This document shows, piece after piece, positions 9,061 to 22,639 of a DNA stretch of 64,000 nt. The translations under genes and the position numbers were made by a program. The number at the start of each line of letters is the position of its first letter. Position 1 is the stretch's first letter. The notes below the pieces were generated by a model that saw nothing but the letters and a program-made list of their open reading frames with translations, made no database searches and was not told the origin of the DNA. This DNA comes from Daucus carota subsp. sativus (Eukaryota > Streptophyta > Magnoliopsida > Apiales > Apiaceae). Location: contig NC_030388.2 of assembly GCF_001625215.2 (NCBI RefSeq), positions 25,222,558 to 25,286,557 of the forward strand, in the 5' to 3' direction.

Positions 9061-11475
9061 GGTCTCAGTTTCAGGTTGATGAGTGATGGATATCAGTCTT
9101 CATTTGTTGAGCCACCGTTCGCTGCCGACCGAAGGATTAATTCATTTTCAGTGTTTGAAAGATGCATCAACTGTTAAATATCGTTAAAATTTTATACATT
9201 TTAATGCTTTCACCCAATTGAAGCGTTGTTCCAATAAATTGCAATTGCTTAACACTTTTCTTTTTTCCTTTTCGTAGAATTCTCTCTTAACATTCGGATC
9301 GTATTGCTTCGCGAGTTTTGTTATAATAATCCTAATAGTGTTCATTGGTGATGTGATACGATTGCTTGGTGTTTTTAATATCATTTCTATCACGACAATC
9401 TAGTAACTCTCCAATATTCATGAGGTGTATTTTATTAAGATTTTAATATATTATGTATGATTTATGGATTTTAATAAGCTATATCTGATTTAATTTTACG
9501 CAGATCGTGGATCGTAGAATTGATATATAATTTTCAGGATTTAAACATCATACTCCAAAATCTTATAAATTTTGGTGGGAGTTCAAAAAGTTTAGAATAC
9601 ACTGATCCCACAAAATCCATCATTTTATGAAATCCAAATAAATACATCAGAATTTGAATTTTAATAACATCATATTTTAATCAATTTTAAATAATATTAA
9701 ATTTTTATTCAATAAATATATTTATTTATAAAACTATACGTTGCGACGTCAAAGAAAAGTTAGGCAGATGATCTTCAGTTCCCCTGCTAAATTCCATGTT
9801 TAATAGCGTCACAAACCATTTTTTTTTTTTTTTTGATAATGGAGATGGGAGTCAGCTTGTCCAAAAACTTTAAAGAATATATACCACATTCTTCCTTGAG
9901 CTCCTCAACCCTCACCGAGGAAAAGTGCAACTGTTCTAGCCTAATCAGTTACGCATATCCTCAGTTTCAAGTTTAATACTCTCCTGTTTCAAGAATTTTT
10001 TCTGTCAAACAGTATTTGTCCATCTCTGATTTTAATTTAAGTTTAATAATTAACTCTTATTAATTTCATTCTATTTACTTATTCTCAAATATTAAATATA
10101 TAATATTTTTGCCAATATTAGTCAATTTTATATTATAATAAGTTATGCATTCATTAAATAAAAATAAATTCAAAACTGAAGTCTTAAGGCCAATGAGAGA
10201 AATAAATTTGATTATCCAGACGATTGAATTCATTTCATTTGGTCAATTAAATTTACTTTAAACTATTCACATATGTTCGAGAAAAGTTTGGCAATTTTTG
10301 ACTTTTACAGCTCGGTAAGAAGAAAGTAATCTAGAGACTCGAGTTTGGATTTTTCGTGTGGAAAAATAAAAGATTTTGCACCGGCTATGCATATCTTTCA
10401 TTGATAAACAAATTCCCATCAAATATTATAGTACTGCGTTTAAATAGGCTCCAATCTCTCTGGCTCATTTCATTTATAAACTATTTATCTATAATTATAT
10501 ACTAATACTCATTATTGAATATTCAAATTATATAGTCATCTTGCATTAAAGTGAAAAACAGTTAACTTGATCCTTTTAAAATTCAAACAAAAGGTAAAAT
10601 ATTTGTTCTAGATGTCCTCAAGCCCATTGTCTCTAATTTCATATTTTTATAAAAGAATGTTCAAACCCCATTCAATTATTAGTACCATTCATTTTCTCAG
10701 TTCTTAGTAAAATATATAGTGGGTCAAACCTGATCTGTCATGACACAACTATGGTCAATAGCTAACCAAACAAGATAACTCTGCCATATTTTTTTCTAAC
10801 AACTTTAACACCAACTCGTCTTTGGCTTGTTTTAAAGCCCAGTGACCAGATAACACAAAAAAAATGTTGAGAAAAATGCATTATGATTTATGAAAGCTGT
10901 CAACAAACAACAATGAAATTCAGCAACAATGTCCAAATATATTGAACCTGATACAGGACAGCTCCAAACTTCATCAAATATGTCCAAGCATATTTAACCA
11001 GATCTAGTGCAGTCACAGTGGGATGCACTTCCAAACAATTAACATTATCCTCAGGCTCCCAAACAGCGTCTAGCACAAACTTTCAAATTCAGCCAGTTTA
11101 TCGGTAAAACAGATAAACGCCCAACTATTCTTCCTTACAAGCCTCCTATAAAACAATTGGTGGTGTAGTTTATGGTTTACAAAACAAGGTATAGTGCTGT
11201 ATTTGACATCGGCTGATATAAGATTTACTACCCTCTCTCTATCTATAAGGCATGTGCTACACTGAGCTTTTGAAGTTCAAAGTTGCGCCACATTTACAAT
11301 AGTCTACTACCCAAGCAGCAAACGGTATCCTTTAAGCCTTCAAGTAAACATTGTAATACACCCAACCAAATTTTCAATACCAAGATAGCCGATATTGTTG
11401 TTAACGACCTTAGATATCCCACTGGCGTCTGCAACTTCAGCATATGTATGTCAGTATACCAGAAATCAACAATTT
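9061..11475. other. Intergenic sequence and TRIPP-like gene 3' region
   Basis: AT-rich with no supported gene. A long T-run followed by GATAATGG is at about 9820-9842, without recognisable flanking duplication. The part next to 11475 should hold the 3' untranslated region and poly(A) site of the minus-strand gene that ends at 11476. Confidence 0.4.
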
Positions 11476-14400
11476 CTATTTGATCCCTGTGGCGACGCTG
11501 GACGTTGCATTTATCTTCAAAGAATACTCAGGAATATAAGTCTGACCTGTTATGCCAGATTGCACTTCCAAGTGGTCAGTCATTTTCATAAACAGATTAA
11601 AGATAAAAAGATCCTGATTTATTATGCATCTTTTTCAAAACAGAAACACCTTCCAGAATAAACTATCACCCACTATGTAATATGACCAACATTATAGAAG
11701 AAAAACAAGGATGTGTTGTCAGATAAAGTCCCAAAACTACGAGTTACAAACATGGTTGTCGCGGCGGTAAGTCCAGGCGAGTTGATGGACCTCCAGCTAG
11801 TTAATGGGTTGTGTCGACCAAAAAAAAGTAATTACAATTATTTATTTTTTTATAATTAATATATACACAAACACTATATATTATATGCAATTTAGGCTTC
11901 TAAATTGTAACACCTAACAAGTATCAACATATTGTATTACAGATCCAAGGATGACGATTTGAAGAGAATGCTTAGAAAAGAGAAATGTGATAAAATGTCT
12001 TATGAAATGTGATTATGTAAGAAGTAACAATGAAGTGACATAATGACATTGCAAATTTCTAACTTTAATAATATTGATAAATGAAGTTTACGGAACATAA
12101 TTAACAATGCAGCTTGCAAATTATGAACATAATTTATGCAGTTTTAATGCGAAAAAAAAGATACCAATTTTAATGCAGAAAAACATAACAAGATGTCAAG
12201 AACAGTGCACTTTAACTACCAAAAACAGAGCAGTTCTGCAGAATGCAACTGCAGGAAAAACAGAGGAGCTGTGCATATAGATTGTTTCAATGCTGTGCTC
12301 AGAACATTGCTAAATAACTTGATTTTTTGTTAAATAGATTTGAACCCGGTTTGACTTGTTTTTGACTAGGTTTTGGTCTTTTAAATAACCAGTCGACGAC
12401 CCAGAACAACTGGTCGAGTGCCATGACAACCATGGTTACAAACAAGAAATACGTACCAAAAATAACATGTAACAATTCGGGTTGCTCTTGAAATACTCCC
12501 TCCATCCCAAATTAGATGTCCCCTCTGACTTTTGACAAGTATATTAAGATGCATTGACCACACAACACTGTAAATTATATTTAAAATATTCTTTTTTTAG
12601 TTAAAATTTAAGCATCTAATTTTTATATACAAAAAGAAATATAAAGTAATAATTTGCAGAGCTATGTGTTCAATGCATCTTGGAGTACATGCCAAAAGTC
12701 AAATGGGACATCTAATTTGGGATGGAGGTGGTATAATAAAGTAGCAACTAGGAAATGCCAATTGCACATGTAATAAGAGTACAAACATTGAATATTGGTA
12801 CAACTTTTTCACGTCAACACATTCTGGCTTAAGTAAAGTAAATTAGCAAGTATAGGAACAATGTAATTATGTTGAGAATTCTGAAAGTAACTTACAGAAA
12901 TTAAGGTATGTATAAGCTAAAAAGTACCTTTTTCCTTAATATTGATCTGTAATGAATCTAGCGTGATTATGCCATCAGTTAATGGTAATAGCTCAAGCTT
13001 AATTGTTGCTGTGGATCGAGCAGGAACACATCTGATAAACAGAGAAAAATATTACAATTGCATTTTATTCATAGAGAGAAGGGGAGTGCGGGGACGGGGG
13101 GTTTGGTGTTTGTGTTGTGCTTGGAGGACCAGGGATGTATTACCCTAATGGGACTCTGCTCTGCAACCACAAGTGTGTACAACCCAAATCACCCCTTGGC
13201 AATACATCAGACATCGCAAAGAGTTGCTCGCTGGAAATAAAAGATGGTCCACCATCACCAATAGACTTCTGAATTTCCACCTCAACTGGAAGTGAACTCG
13301 TCTCTTGAAATCTGCCAGCGAACCCTGAAGAACCAACATATGGACTCAATGGTGATCTTGGAGAGGGATTCAAGGACAGTACAGAGGGAGGATGCATAAA
13401 TGAGGCCGGAGCAAGAACTGTCATCGTTAGATCTTCAGATGTCAGATTTGAAGCTTGGAGAGTCAACACCTGACAGAACAAAATACATATATACATATAT
13501 ATCAGCTTATTCTATAATTATAGTTGGGAGCTTGACCCTGACAATATATGATGTATAACATTGTTAATCCGACTCTCTCGTTCGACGGTCATACTGGTGT
13601 CAACACAGCATGACAAATGACAGCATTAGCATAGACTGGTTGGCATTGGTGAGACGCATATCAATAATAGAAATTCTCCCAGAACTCATAACAAAGTGGG
13701 AAATATTTGATTAAAGTCAGATTGATACAAAATATATTCTCAATAGTATAATTTGCTTCATTTCTGTTCATGCATATATATAAATCATGAAAAAAAAAAC
13801 AGATTACAATATTATCATTTTATCAAATAATACACTGATACCTAGTTAAAAGTGCAAGTGGAGGAGTGTCTGATCTTATAATCAAAAATTCATAAAGATC
13901 TAAATTTAGCACACTCCTTGACTCCTTGTAATAAGTTTTACCAACTCTGATAAAAATACATTGTTTTAAACACAATCTCAAATAGTGATATCAATGGTAC
14001 ATTTATAATAGTTTTAATAAAAACATCTGAAACTTCGCAAAGTCATTCACAAAATAAGTTTAGCTAAGTATGTTCTTCGTTAATATTACAATAATTTTAT
14101 CCAATATGCTTGTTTATACAAAATTATAAGGTTTCTGTCCACCGGTTCCAGGTACTTTAAGGGCTGATAGCATAAGAAAGTAAATTAAGTGAAATGCAAG
14201 GAGTTTCAATTATTTCTTTTCAAGTAAAAAAGTTTGAGTGAAACTACTTCTATTCATGTGTTCCCGAGTTAGAAAGAAAGCATATGAGAGTTGTTAAGTT
14301 ACAACTCCATCCTTGTATTTAAAAAGTGATATCTTAATTAGTAAGGGGCATTTGAAGCATTATGGGTATATCCCACACCAACTTGTTTTCCTTTGCATTC

Positions 14401-17400
14401 CACTTTGAAATGAAAGTTTTAGAGCGGAAAGCATATTACATCACTCTCTACCAGCAGTTCTTTAAAAAATAATGCTCTGGAGCACTTTGGAATGCAAATG
14501 ATGTTATTTTATTCTGCAAATCTGCTTCCCTTCCTATTTAAAACTTGGGAGCATGGTGTAAAATATTAACAGGCCACACTTTGCCAATTCTAAAACATAT
14601 CAAATTTGAAATTGTATGTTTGTCATGTCTGACACACCAAACCAAGTCACATCAACAAATAATTAAGTATATGAACATATGTGCATAAATATATTAACAT
14701 ATGTGCATAAATGATATATCCCAGAACCTGAACGGGAAGTTGAGGGACTCTTCCATTTGATACAAGAGTTTGCTTCGACATTTCGGATGCAACAGAGATC
14801 AAAACATCCCTTGAAATATGAGGTCGCCAGCTAGTTGGCTGCTTAAAGAAAAGCCTTGATTCTAGAAACAGATCAAGGTTTTGACAAAATGAGGAAGTAA
14901 CACAAAACAGTAAGCATCAAGAAGTATTCTGAAGTAATCTCTGGTAAAAGTACGAGAAGAAATATATATAAGATATATACCAGTATAGTTGCACCGACAT
15001 GAAACTAGAACTGCATATTGATCGTTATTTGAAGCAGTTTGATCAACATTGTTTGGATGCTGAAAACTTGTTGATACACTTCCAGTGCGTGAATGAGAGG
15101 GCTGGGTATTTTTCTCACTAGGAACCTTGAGAGTCTTCCACATTGAAGTCGCCGGTTTGAGAATGAAAGAGTGTTCTTCACCCCTCCTGCCAAGTTTACA
15201 CTATAACAATTATAATTGAAGCACAAAAAGAGTAATTTATATTCTTCAATACTTGTTCTCCAATATCATTGCAATCCTTTCACCGACTAGTACTCCAAAA
15301 GTAAGTCATATTTACATCAAATCACATTTACTGCTATCAAAACTTTCTAATAGCAACTTCTTGCACACTGTAGGCATAATTCAATGCATTTTGCACTTTA
15401 ATTGTCTGAGGCATGGTTGACACGGCTAGGGGCGGTAAGAGATGCTCGACCGGGTTTATGTTCATTATTCAGTCGCCTAAAGCAATTAGGGCCATCAAAT
15501 GGTTCGAAACAATTGGTCAATCTTTGATTGTCCCTCCTTTCTCTTGTACATAAAAGTATGGATATCGTGTGTGTGTGTGTGTTTGTGCAAGTACCTATAA
15601 CTATGGATTCTTTAACTGATGCAGATGCAGTAGTATGTGATAGCTATTTCAATCTTCGGTTCTCCTTTCTTTATCTTGTACATGCAAGTAATGTTTGTAC
15701 ATATCTATCTGTCTATGTACTATACTATCATAACCGGAATAGGGTATATTTCATTTGTTGTTTGGTTGGTTTGGTTAGTCACTCATGAGATGGCCGTTAA
15801 TTCATTGAATACATTCAACACAACCGTCAGATCTACTGTTAAAAAGTAGATAAATATTTCATATATTAGCATGAGTTAAAGGTCTTAAATTCGAATACCA
15901 TTAACCTATGTTACTCCGAATCTTCTGTTTAGGTAGCCATACATCTGTCGCACACTTACACACTCAAACACGGCACTTATTCCATGTCAGATCCTTTGAC
16001 TGAAATGTGGACACTTTGACCCACCTTAGAGAAGACATATAAAATTGAATATACAACTCAAACTAAAAAATGGAGCAGAAAGAAAGAAGCAAATATTAAA
16101 AAACAAGTAGAGAAAGAGATAATGGTGTGGTGAAGTACGACAAGCAAAGTGGTGGATAAGGAAGGCGAATTCCAATGTGGTGGATTGGGAAGGCGAATCT
16201 GGATGGAGATTGAGTGACAAAGGAAGTGTTGACAAGTATAGTTAAGTGACTATGGCAAGATGATATAGGGATGAGAGGGAAGGTATGGTGTATAAAATTA
16301 ATAAATAGATATGTATTGAGCCGGTGGTGGGGTGATTCTATGGTGCTGTGAAATAGGGGGTTCAATGCCTATGGTTCAGATTATACATGTAATATTTTTT
16401 AAATTAATGATTAGTATTAATTAGTTTCTAGTAGTTTAATTTTGGTTTCTATTTGAAAAAAAGCCTGTGTTTGATGCATATCAAAGGGAAGAGGTCAACA
16501 ATGTTAGAGTTGTTTGATTCAGACTTGTACCTGGATTACACAGCAGATTCATTCTTTCTTTTGTTTATTGATATATCAGTTATCGTTGACGGCTTTTCAA
16601 TTACCCAACACATCTTATCACTTTGTACATATTATGTCTCTAATATTAGTATATTCCTTTATGTTACTTTACTTTGAAATAGACACTCTTTCTATTTCAC
16701 TTTATATTAACAAATGCTACGTACTCCCTCCGTCCCCCTGAGTTGTATACATTGGGGGACGGGGACGCGGCACGGACTTTAATGCTCCTGCAAAATGTAG
16801 TTGTGCAATTTGTTTTTAAAATTTTTCTTTTCTGTATTAAAGTTTGGATGTTATATTTTTATACAGAAAAAGAAAATCTCAAAAAAAAGTTACGGAACTA
16901 TATTTTATAAGAGCATTGAAATGCGTGTCGAGCAGTTAAAAAGAAACGTATAGAATTAAATGGGACAGAGGGAGTAGTATATATCTACAGATTATTTAAA
17001 ATATAATTGAACTCATGATTTAGTGATATACATTAATATATTATAATGTATCGATATTAATTGGTCGACTAGCGGAGGCCGGTCAACTTGACTTACCACC
17101 ATGACAATGATGTTCCAAGGAGAAAGACACGGACAATCTTTAGAACTTATAATTCCAGACAACTTAAGGTCAATATATTACATGTCATACTATACATTTG
17201 GCAACCAATTGATACCTGCTATAAGTCTCAGCTTCAGAAAGAATTTTAGAGTGTAAACGGGATTAACATGTGTCCCAAGACTTTAATACGAGGTCACGAA
17301 AATACTATAAGAATGATATAAATTAATAAATTTGGTGATAGAACTCTGATAAATGGTAAATACATAAAATGGCGCAAGAGATATAATACATCACAGCAGT

Positions 17401-20400
17401 TGCAATTATCCTAATGAGAAACATGTAGGTGCACCAGTATTACTGAAACCGGAAGATAATTGGTCTGATTCCAACGACATAAGACTGATTGCAGAAAAAC
17501 ATTTCCTTGCAGAATAAATATATAAGTTCAAGTCATGAAAAAAATATAAAAGTAAAAATCTAATAATTTCTAAAAAGAAAAAACTATACAATGACTCTGC
17601 ATGCTTTATGATTGACAGATCATTAATTTTCATCATTACAAAGAAAATGTTATAAGAGAGAAATACTTCTCTTGGTCTAGCAAGTGGGAGGTATGTACAA
17701 GGTTTAGTCCTTCTAGACACTTACCTGAGAGCAAGATTAGGCAAACAATGGTCAGTGCCGGCCTCGATGCATGCAATTGGTACAGATAAAGGAGGTCCGC
17801 CTTTTGATGCCTTCTCAAATATGATCATAATAGCATCCAAATAAACCATGATCTCTGGTGTATGTGCGGGAGAAACGTTCTGAAAAAAATTCAAAAAGAA
17901 AATTATTTGTTTGCAGACAAAGCCCCTGTTATGGTTGCACTTCTGTATCAAAACAAAAGTTAACAATTTTCGTACTTTTATCTGGACACACAGAAGGTCC
18001 TCTGTATTGCATTCAGCAGCAAAAGAATGGATCTCAAGAGGTTGGATTATCTCAATTTTTCTCCTCCACCTATTTCCTGGGATATAAATGCCTTCCAATC
18101 CACAACATACAGAAAATCTTTCAGGTTCCAATGATACTCCTCTAAAAGATAAAAGACCTTCATTACCAGTATTGTCCGGTTTCCCAAAACTCTTATATGA
18201 AAATTGATTCCAATCCTCAGTATCAAAGTTTGGCTTTGGATTAGGGGCTACAGTAGGAGGTGGAGGGTTATTTGGCGGAAGTGCCGACATTGAATAACTT
18301 CTGAAGTTTCCAAAAGAAAACATCTGTGACGTAGATGACGCTGATGAGTTGGGCCTTGAGGATGTGGTACGTATACTTGAACTGGAACTCAAGGAAGGAG
18401 GAGGAGGAGATAATGGCCGAGATGGAGGAGAAATGGAATTATCTAAAGGAAGCAACCATTTCAGTAAGTCTCCACAGGGATCCTCATTTGCAGGCACCAC
18501 ATTTTTCGGTTTCTCAAGACTCAGACTTTTCTCTTCATATTTCTCAAACTGAAGAATTTCCAGGACGGGATCTTTTAACAAATCAACACCAACATTCACC
18601 TGTAATAATACCTGCACCCTTCCAATCAAGAAAATCGAATAAGAATTATTAATTCTTCTACATGAGAAATGATCAATTGCAACCAAATAAGATCTAGAAT
18701 CTAAAGTAAAAGATCAAAAACATCACCAATACAAGGAACTTTTTGCATCTAGATTCTTTTTTTTACTTTCTATATAGATATTTCAGTATCCATTGCATCC
18801 AACTCAGTGAGTCAAGAATCATTTTCAACTGTCCATAGAACAATTAATGGAAGAGTTTCCAATTCAAAATATAAATATCCAACACCTAGACTTACTTAAA
18901 AAGTTACTGGTAGAGCCTAGAGGAACCTAAACAAAGTCACTAAATCTGGAGGGTTATTTTAGCCTTTGACTTTTAAGCCTTATTTGGCAGACAAAGTCAA
19001 ACACAGTCACTAAAACTGGAGTAATTAAACCACTAATAGAGTCTCATACAGGCTTTTCAGTAAACATATCGAGTAAGTAGAAAATTATGCTAATGATTAC
19101 CATCCTCCTTGAATTTACTTTTTGGGTTCTAGTATACATGTTCTTCAAGGTGGTTGTTAACAGTTGTAAGCGACTACCTGATATCCTGTTACCTAGAAAG
19201 ACTAGTACAGTTAAGCATATTTACAGAACAACAATTGCTCAGACAGCTAGTGGTCAATAATCACTAAAATAACCACATAGCGTTTCATCACCCCATTTTC
19301 AACCAAGCTAAAGTAGTTGAGATTGACGGAAAAGAACCAGTCTGACATTTGATAGTTTTATAAACTTAAACATCCTCAGACATTAGCCTGAAAAACACAT
19401 AAAGATAAACCAGATATTTGACAACTTGAGCTTCTTGATGTAGACCAAGGTTTAAGGTTAGTGATGTGGCAACTCTTCCCCAATAAATATCTCAAACGAG
19501 ACAATTTAATACAAAGAGAACGCACAGTTTCTCAAATTATTTCAGAATGCAAATCTCCCCCCAATACTGGAAATTACAGAAGTTCAAATAGAGATACTGA
19601 ATCTTCGAGGACAAGTACAATCCTAGATGGAAGGAAAGTTACTCTAATTGGATTTTTTAATTTAATAAAGGTGGGAAGCATTTAATTCTTATATAATTGG
19701 GGAATTAAATAAATTACAATTAGATAACAAATTTATCTATTTAAAATTCTAAAATCAATCCCTTAGTTCCGTTATCCGTGCACCACATCACTTATATCAA
19801 TCATTACACCACCACTTGTGCCTAGCCATCATGCATGCTTAAACTTTACCTATATAATCGAATGGCTTTAATACTAGTATATTTGACTAGCACATTTCTA
19901 TTTAACACTCCTAGGGAATATTCATGTTCACGTTCTATTACAAGATTGACCCCAAGGTTCGTCCATAAGCAAGATCATTAAATTTTACTTGAACTTTGAC
20001 GGACTATTCAACCCAAAATTGTTACATAAGCATGTTAAGAATGTGAGACTATAGGCATGACCATCATTTGTGTAGTAACTACACATAAAACACATGCACA
20101 AGTAATGGCTAGACATGTGCGAGTACAGGTTCATTCAATTGAAAGCAGAAAAACCAGAATGCAATCCTATAACCAGAGTTTAATACTACAAATATTCCTA
20201 CAAACCCTTCCAAAACATACCACTATATCTCCATTGGAAAGAGCGCAACACTCGATACTATTTCTGGCCATTCCCCCGGAAGAGCTGGCATCAAAACCTC
20301 CTCTATCTACAGATGCACTTAAAGAGGTTTTCTTTTCTGTTTTTCTTATATCTGCGCCATCAAAAGATTCAGTTGCTGAAGAAGATTCTGCCGATGCACC

Positions 20401-21770
20401 TGATTCTCTTCTCCTGGACCAAAGTGATTTATGCGAATCCGCTATTCGGACAAAAAAATGAGAGTTCCTAAAACTTTGAAGCAAAGTTTCAGTCTGTCTT
20501 TTTTGATTTTCCATTCTAAGAAGGGATTCACCATGAGAAGCATCCTTTTTGAAATCAAATTGTCCAACTCCATTCTGATCATTATCATGACCATCAGAAG
20601 TTACCTCCACTCTACTTGAAACGTTTTCTGGTTCATCTGCAATTTTCCCATTTTCTATCTTTGGGATTCGTCCGATACCATTTTTGTTCATCATTGCAGC
20701 AACTTTAAATGGAGTGATGGTTTCTGTATCATGCTTATATGGAGACAAACATGCCAAAACATGAACTTGTTCACCTGCATAGAATATATAATAAAGTCTT
20801 GGACAGTACAACACCAGGAACACTCTCAGTCATGTCCGAACTAGAAAAGGAGGATATAAATTAATAATACTAACCTGGAAAAACAAAGCTGCGGTCCAAA
20901 GATTCAAATGACAGTATATCTGGTGCTTCCATCCAATTTTCAGGTAGTTCCTCTTTTAAAACACATAGTAATATACAGTGTCAGTTTAATACAAACACTT
21001 CATCTATGAAGATAAACATTAGGGATAAGCTAAATTTACAAATAAGAACATAATACATACAAACTCAGTAAGCATAAGTGTATAGTGAACTAACGTAAAC
21101 AACAAAGTCTATGATCCTAAGACGAAAATGTTAGAGTGTAGCAGATATAATTAACAAACACAACCGGAAAAGTGTATATGCTATACAAGAATGTATGCCT
21201 AAAAGTTATCATTAGTAATGTAGGCAGGTTTAGTGTTTCCTGTTTCGCAAAAGAATGTTGCATTGTCTATGATCTATCATATATGTTGTCCTATTATTTC
21301 TTGTTGCATTTATTCTTTTTCATTCTATACTACTCATATTGTACGTACTGAGAAATTCTAGCAGCAATAAAATTCTCTGTGAAAGCAATCAGGCCAGTAT
21401 CCATCAATGCAATAAATCAAGAGAAAGTTTTTAGTTTATTGACAATCCGACTAATAAATTGGTTTCAAAAAAAAATATCAGTACAGAACATACTATAAGG
21501 AATAGTGATCCATCCTTGATCTTCAGTAACATCGACATGATTCTCCGCACCCGCCGTATTACTATTCGCACTTAAGGCAGCACCAAATCTGGAACTGGAA
21601 TTAAATCCCGCTCTGTGCACCGGAGGGGGGGGAGTAGGGGGGAATGGATCTTCATCAATAAGTCCCTCCAAAGTTCCAGTTGGTCTTGTCTGAATTTCCT
21701 GCTCGGCTTTCTGCTTCGGCTGCTCTGAAGTTGAAATAAAACTATTGGACCGCAGATTCAGAAAATTCAT
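11476..21770 (-). CDS. TRIPP: TRIPP-like TRAPPII-associated plant protein, 846 residues
   Basis: Ten coding exons on the minus strand: 21494..21770, 20875..20952, 20221..20774, 17976..18611, 17725..17879, 14981..15186, 14728..14861, 13144..13469, 12928..13031 and 11476..11546. All introns are GT-AG and the joined frame is open to TAG. The N-terminus is MNFLNLRSNSF. Recognisable blocks are TLEGLIDEDPFPP, ENWMEAPDILSFESLDRSFVFPGEQVHVLACLSP, a serine/proline-rich stretch, LLSFRGVSLEPERFSVCCGLEGIYIPGRRW-like sequence, LVSCRCNYTESRLFFKQPTSW, LPVQVLTLQASNLTSEDLTMTVLAP, and a C-terminus ending NATSSVATGIK. These match what I remember of the single-copy plant family whose Arabidopsis member (At3g17900) was named TRIPP, a plant-specific partner of the TRAPPII tethering complex in trans-Golgi traffic. 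The family match is firm; the TRIPP name is from memory. An acceptor 12 bp downstream, at 18599, is an alternative for exon 4. A 5'-leader intron probably spans 21787-21950. Confidence 0.85.
12496..12731. mobile_element. Stowaway MITE, 236 bp, in a TRIPP-like gene intron
   Basis: Ends CTCCCTCCATCCCAAATTAGATGTCCC and its inverted counterpart ...GGGACATCTAATTTGGGATGGAGGTGG. TA flanks both sides (12494-12495 and 12732-12733). It lies in the last intron of the gene. Confidence 0.85.
15187..17724 (-). other. Large TRIPP-like gene intron (2.5 kb)
   Basis: Bounded by GTAAGT-type and GGCAG signals. It contains a GT tract at about 15570-15582, a G-rich stretch near 16130-16350 and the Stowaway at 16724. 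Short open frames on either strand inside it have no recognisable content. Confidence 0.7.
16724..16974. mobile_element. Stowaway MITE, 251 bp, in a TRIPP-like gene intron
   Basis: Left end CTCCCTCCGTCCCCC, right end GGGACAGAGGGAG. TA duplications are at 16722-16723 and 16975-16976. Only the terminal part is strongly palindromic. Confidence 0.8.
18612..20220 (-). other. TRIPP-like gene intron (1.6 kb)
   Basis: Bounded by a GTATGT donor and a GTGCAG acceptor on the minus strand. I recognise no element inside it. Confidence 0.7.
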
Positions 21771-21786
21771 CGTCCTTCCACTCTGC

Positions 21787-21950
21787 AACTTGAACAATTC
21801 ATCTCAAAATCCAAACTTTAAACTTCATTTCCAATACATTTACAAACCCATTTGAGCATTTAAACAAACATGTTGTGTGCATCAGATCTTCACTAAATAC
21901 ATACCCAAAATAATATATAGAAAGATGCACAATTATGTTATAGCCTACCT
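21787..21950 (-). other. Probable 5'-leader intron of the TRIPP-like gene
   Basis: On the gene strand CAG|GTAGGC (about 21950) and AGTTGCAG|AGTGG (about 21787) could bound an intron just before the ATG at 21770. The pyrimidine-poor sequence further upstream to about 22100 would be the leader and promoter. Confidence 0.5.
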
Positions 21951-22119
21951 GATCGGAGATGAATCGGATCTTTAGTACAAAAGCAAGTAACTTGAGTTAA
22001 GATCCAGTTGTTTGATTAAACCCTAGAAATTAGAATTGAAATCGGGGTTGTAATCAACACTGTCTTGTATATATGAATGTGCGTTCATATGTAGATGTTG
22101 TAATGATCTCCGCAGTGTG

Positions 22120-22639
22120 TTTGAGATGAACAAGATGCCACACGTTGTTTGTCGATCCACTTCACTGTATTTCCCAAATGTTTGAGTTTTCGATTCGAAT
22201 AAAATTATCGCACACTATAAGTCTATAACTATATTTTCAGAAAGCCCGCAAGAAATTACATTTAGCCTAATGCACTATTTTATTTAGTTTTTCTTCCGGT
22301 CCTAATTACTAATTACTAATTACCAATGATAAATTGATAATAGTAACTAATAAATTTTGATATGTTTTTGCTCTCAAAAAAAAATAAAAAAAATTTGATA
22401 TGTTTTAAAAAAATATCAATTTAATTGGGTCATTGTAGTATATTGTTATTTTAGTCCTTGCAGATCAAAAAATCTGCCATTAGACTAGAAAAATAATAAA
22501 TGAATGAGATAAATTAAGGAATACTCCTAACATATATTTAAAATTTAATTCAATTTAGTATACGTTGTTTTAGAAGCATAATTTCAGTAATTGTAATCAT
22601 GGTATTATCTCACATTATCCCGCATATGATCCGAAAGTC
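22120..22639. other. Spacer between the TRIPP-like gene and copia remnant
   Basis: AT-rich. It contains the micro-insertion at 22356-22406 listed separately and otherwise nothing I recognise. Confidence 0.4.
22356..22406. repeat. Micro-insertion with 13-bp target duplication
   Basis: TTTGATATGTTTT is at 22356-22368 and 22394-22406. The 25 bp between them read TGCTCTC followed by nine A, T and eight A. This is the plus-strand orientation of the same kind of tail-only insertion seen near 6.3 and 6.8 kb. Confidence 0.6.

Noticed and set aside
9184..9393. Minus-strand open frame rich in Lys and Ile
   Set aside because: Looked for a gag or LINE match. None convincing, and no neighbouring element parts.
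9818..9845. T-run followed by GATAATGG as another micro-insertion
   Set aside because: The flanks are not repeated, so nothing shows an insertion.
16096..16365. Minus-strand open frame of 89 codons in a TRIPP-like gene intron
   Set aside because: His/Pro/Phe-rich reading of a G-rich stretch, inside a well-defined intron, with no family resemblance.
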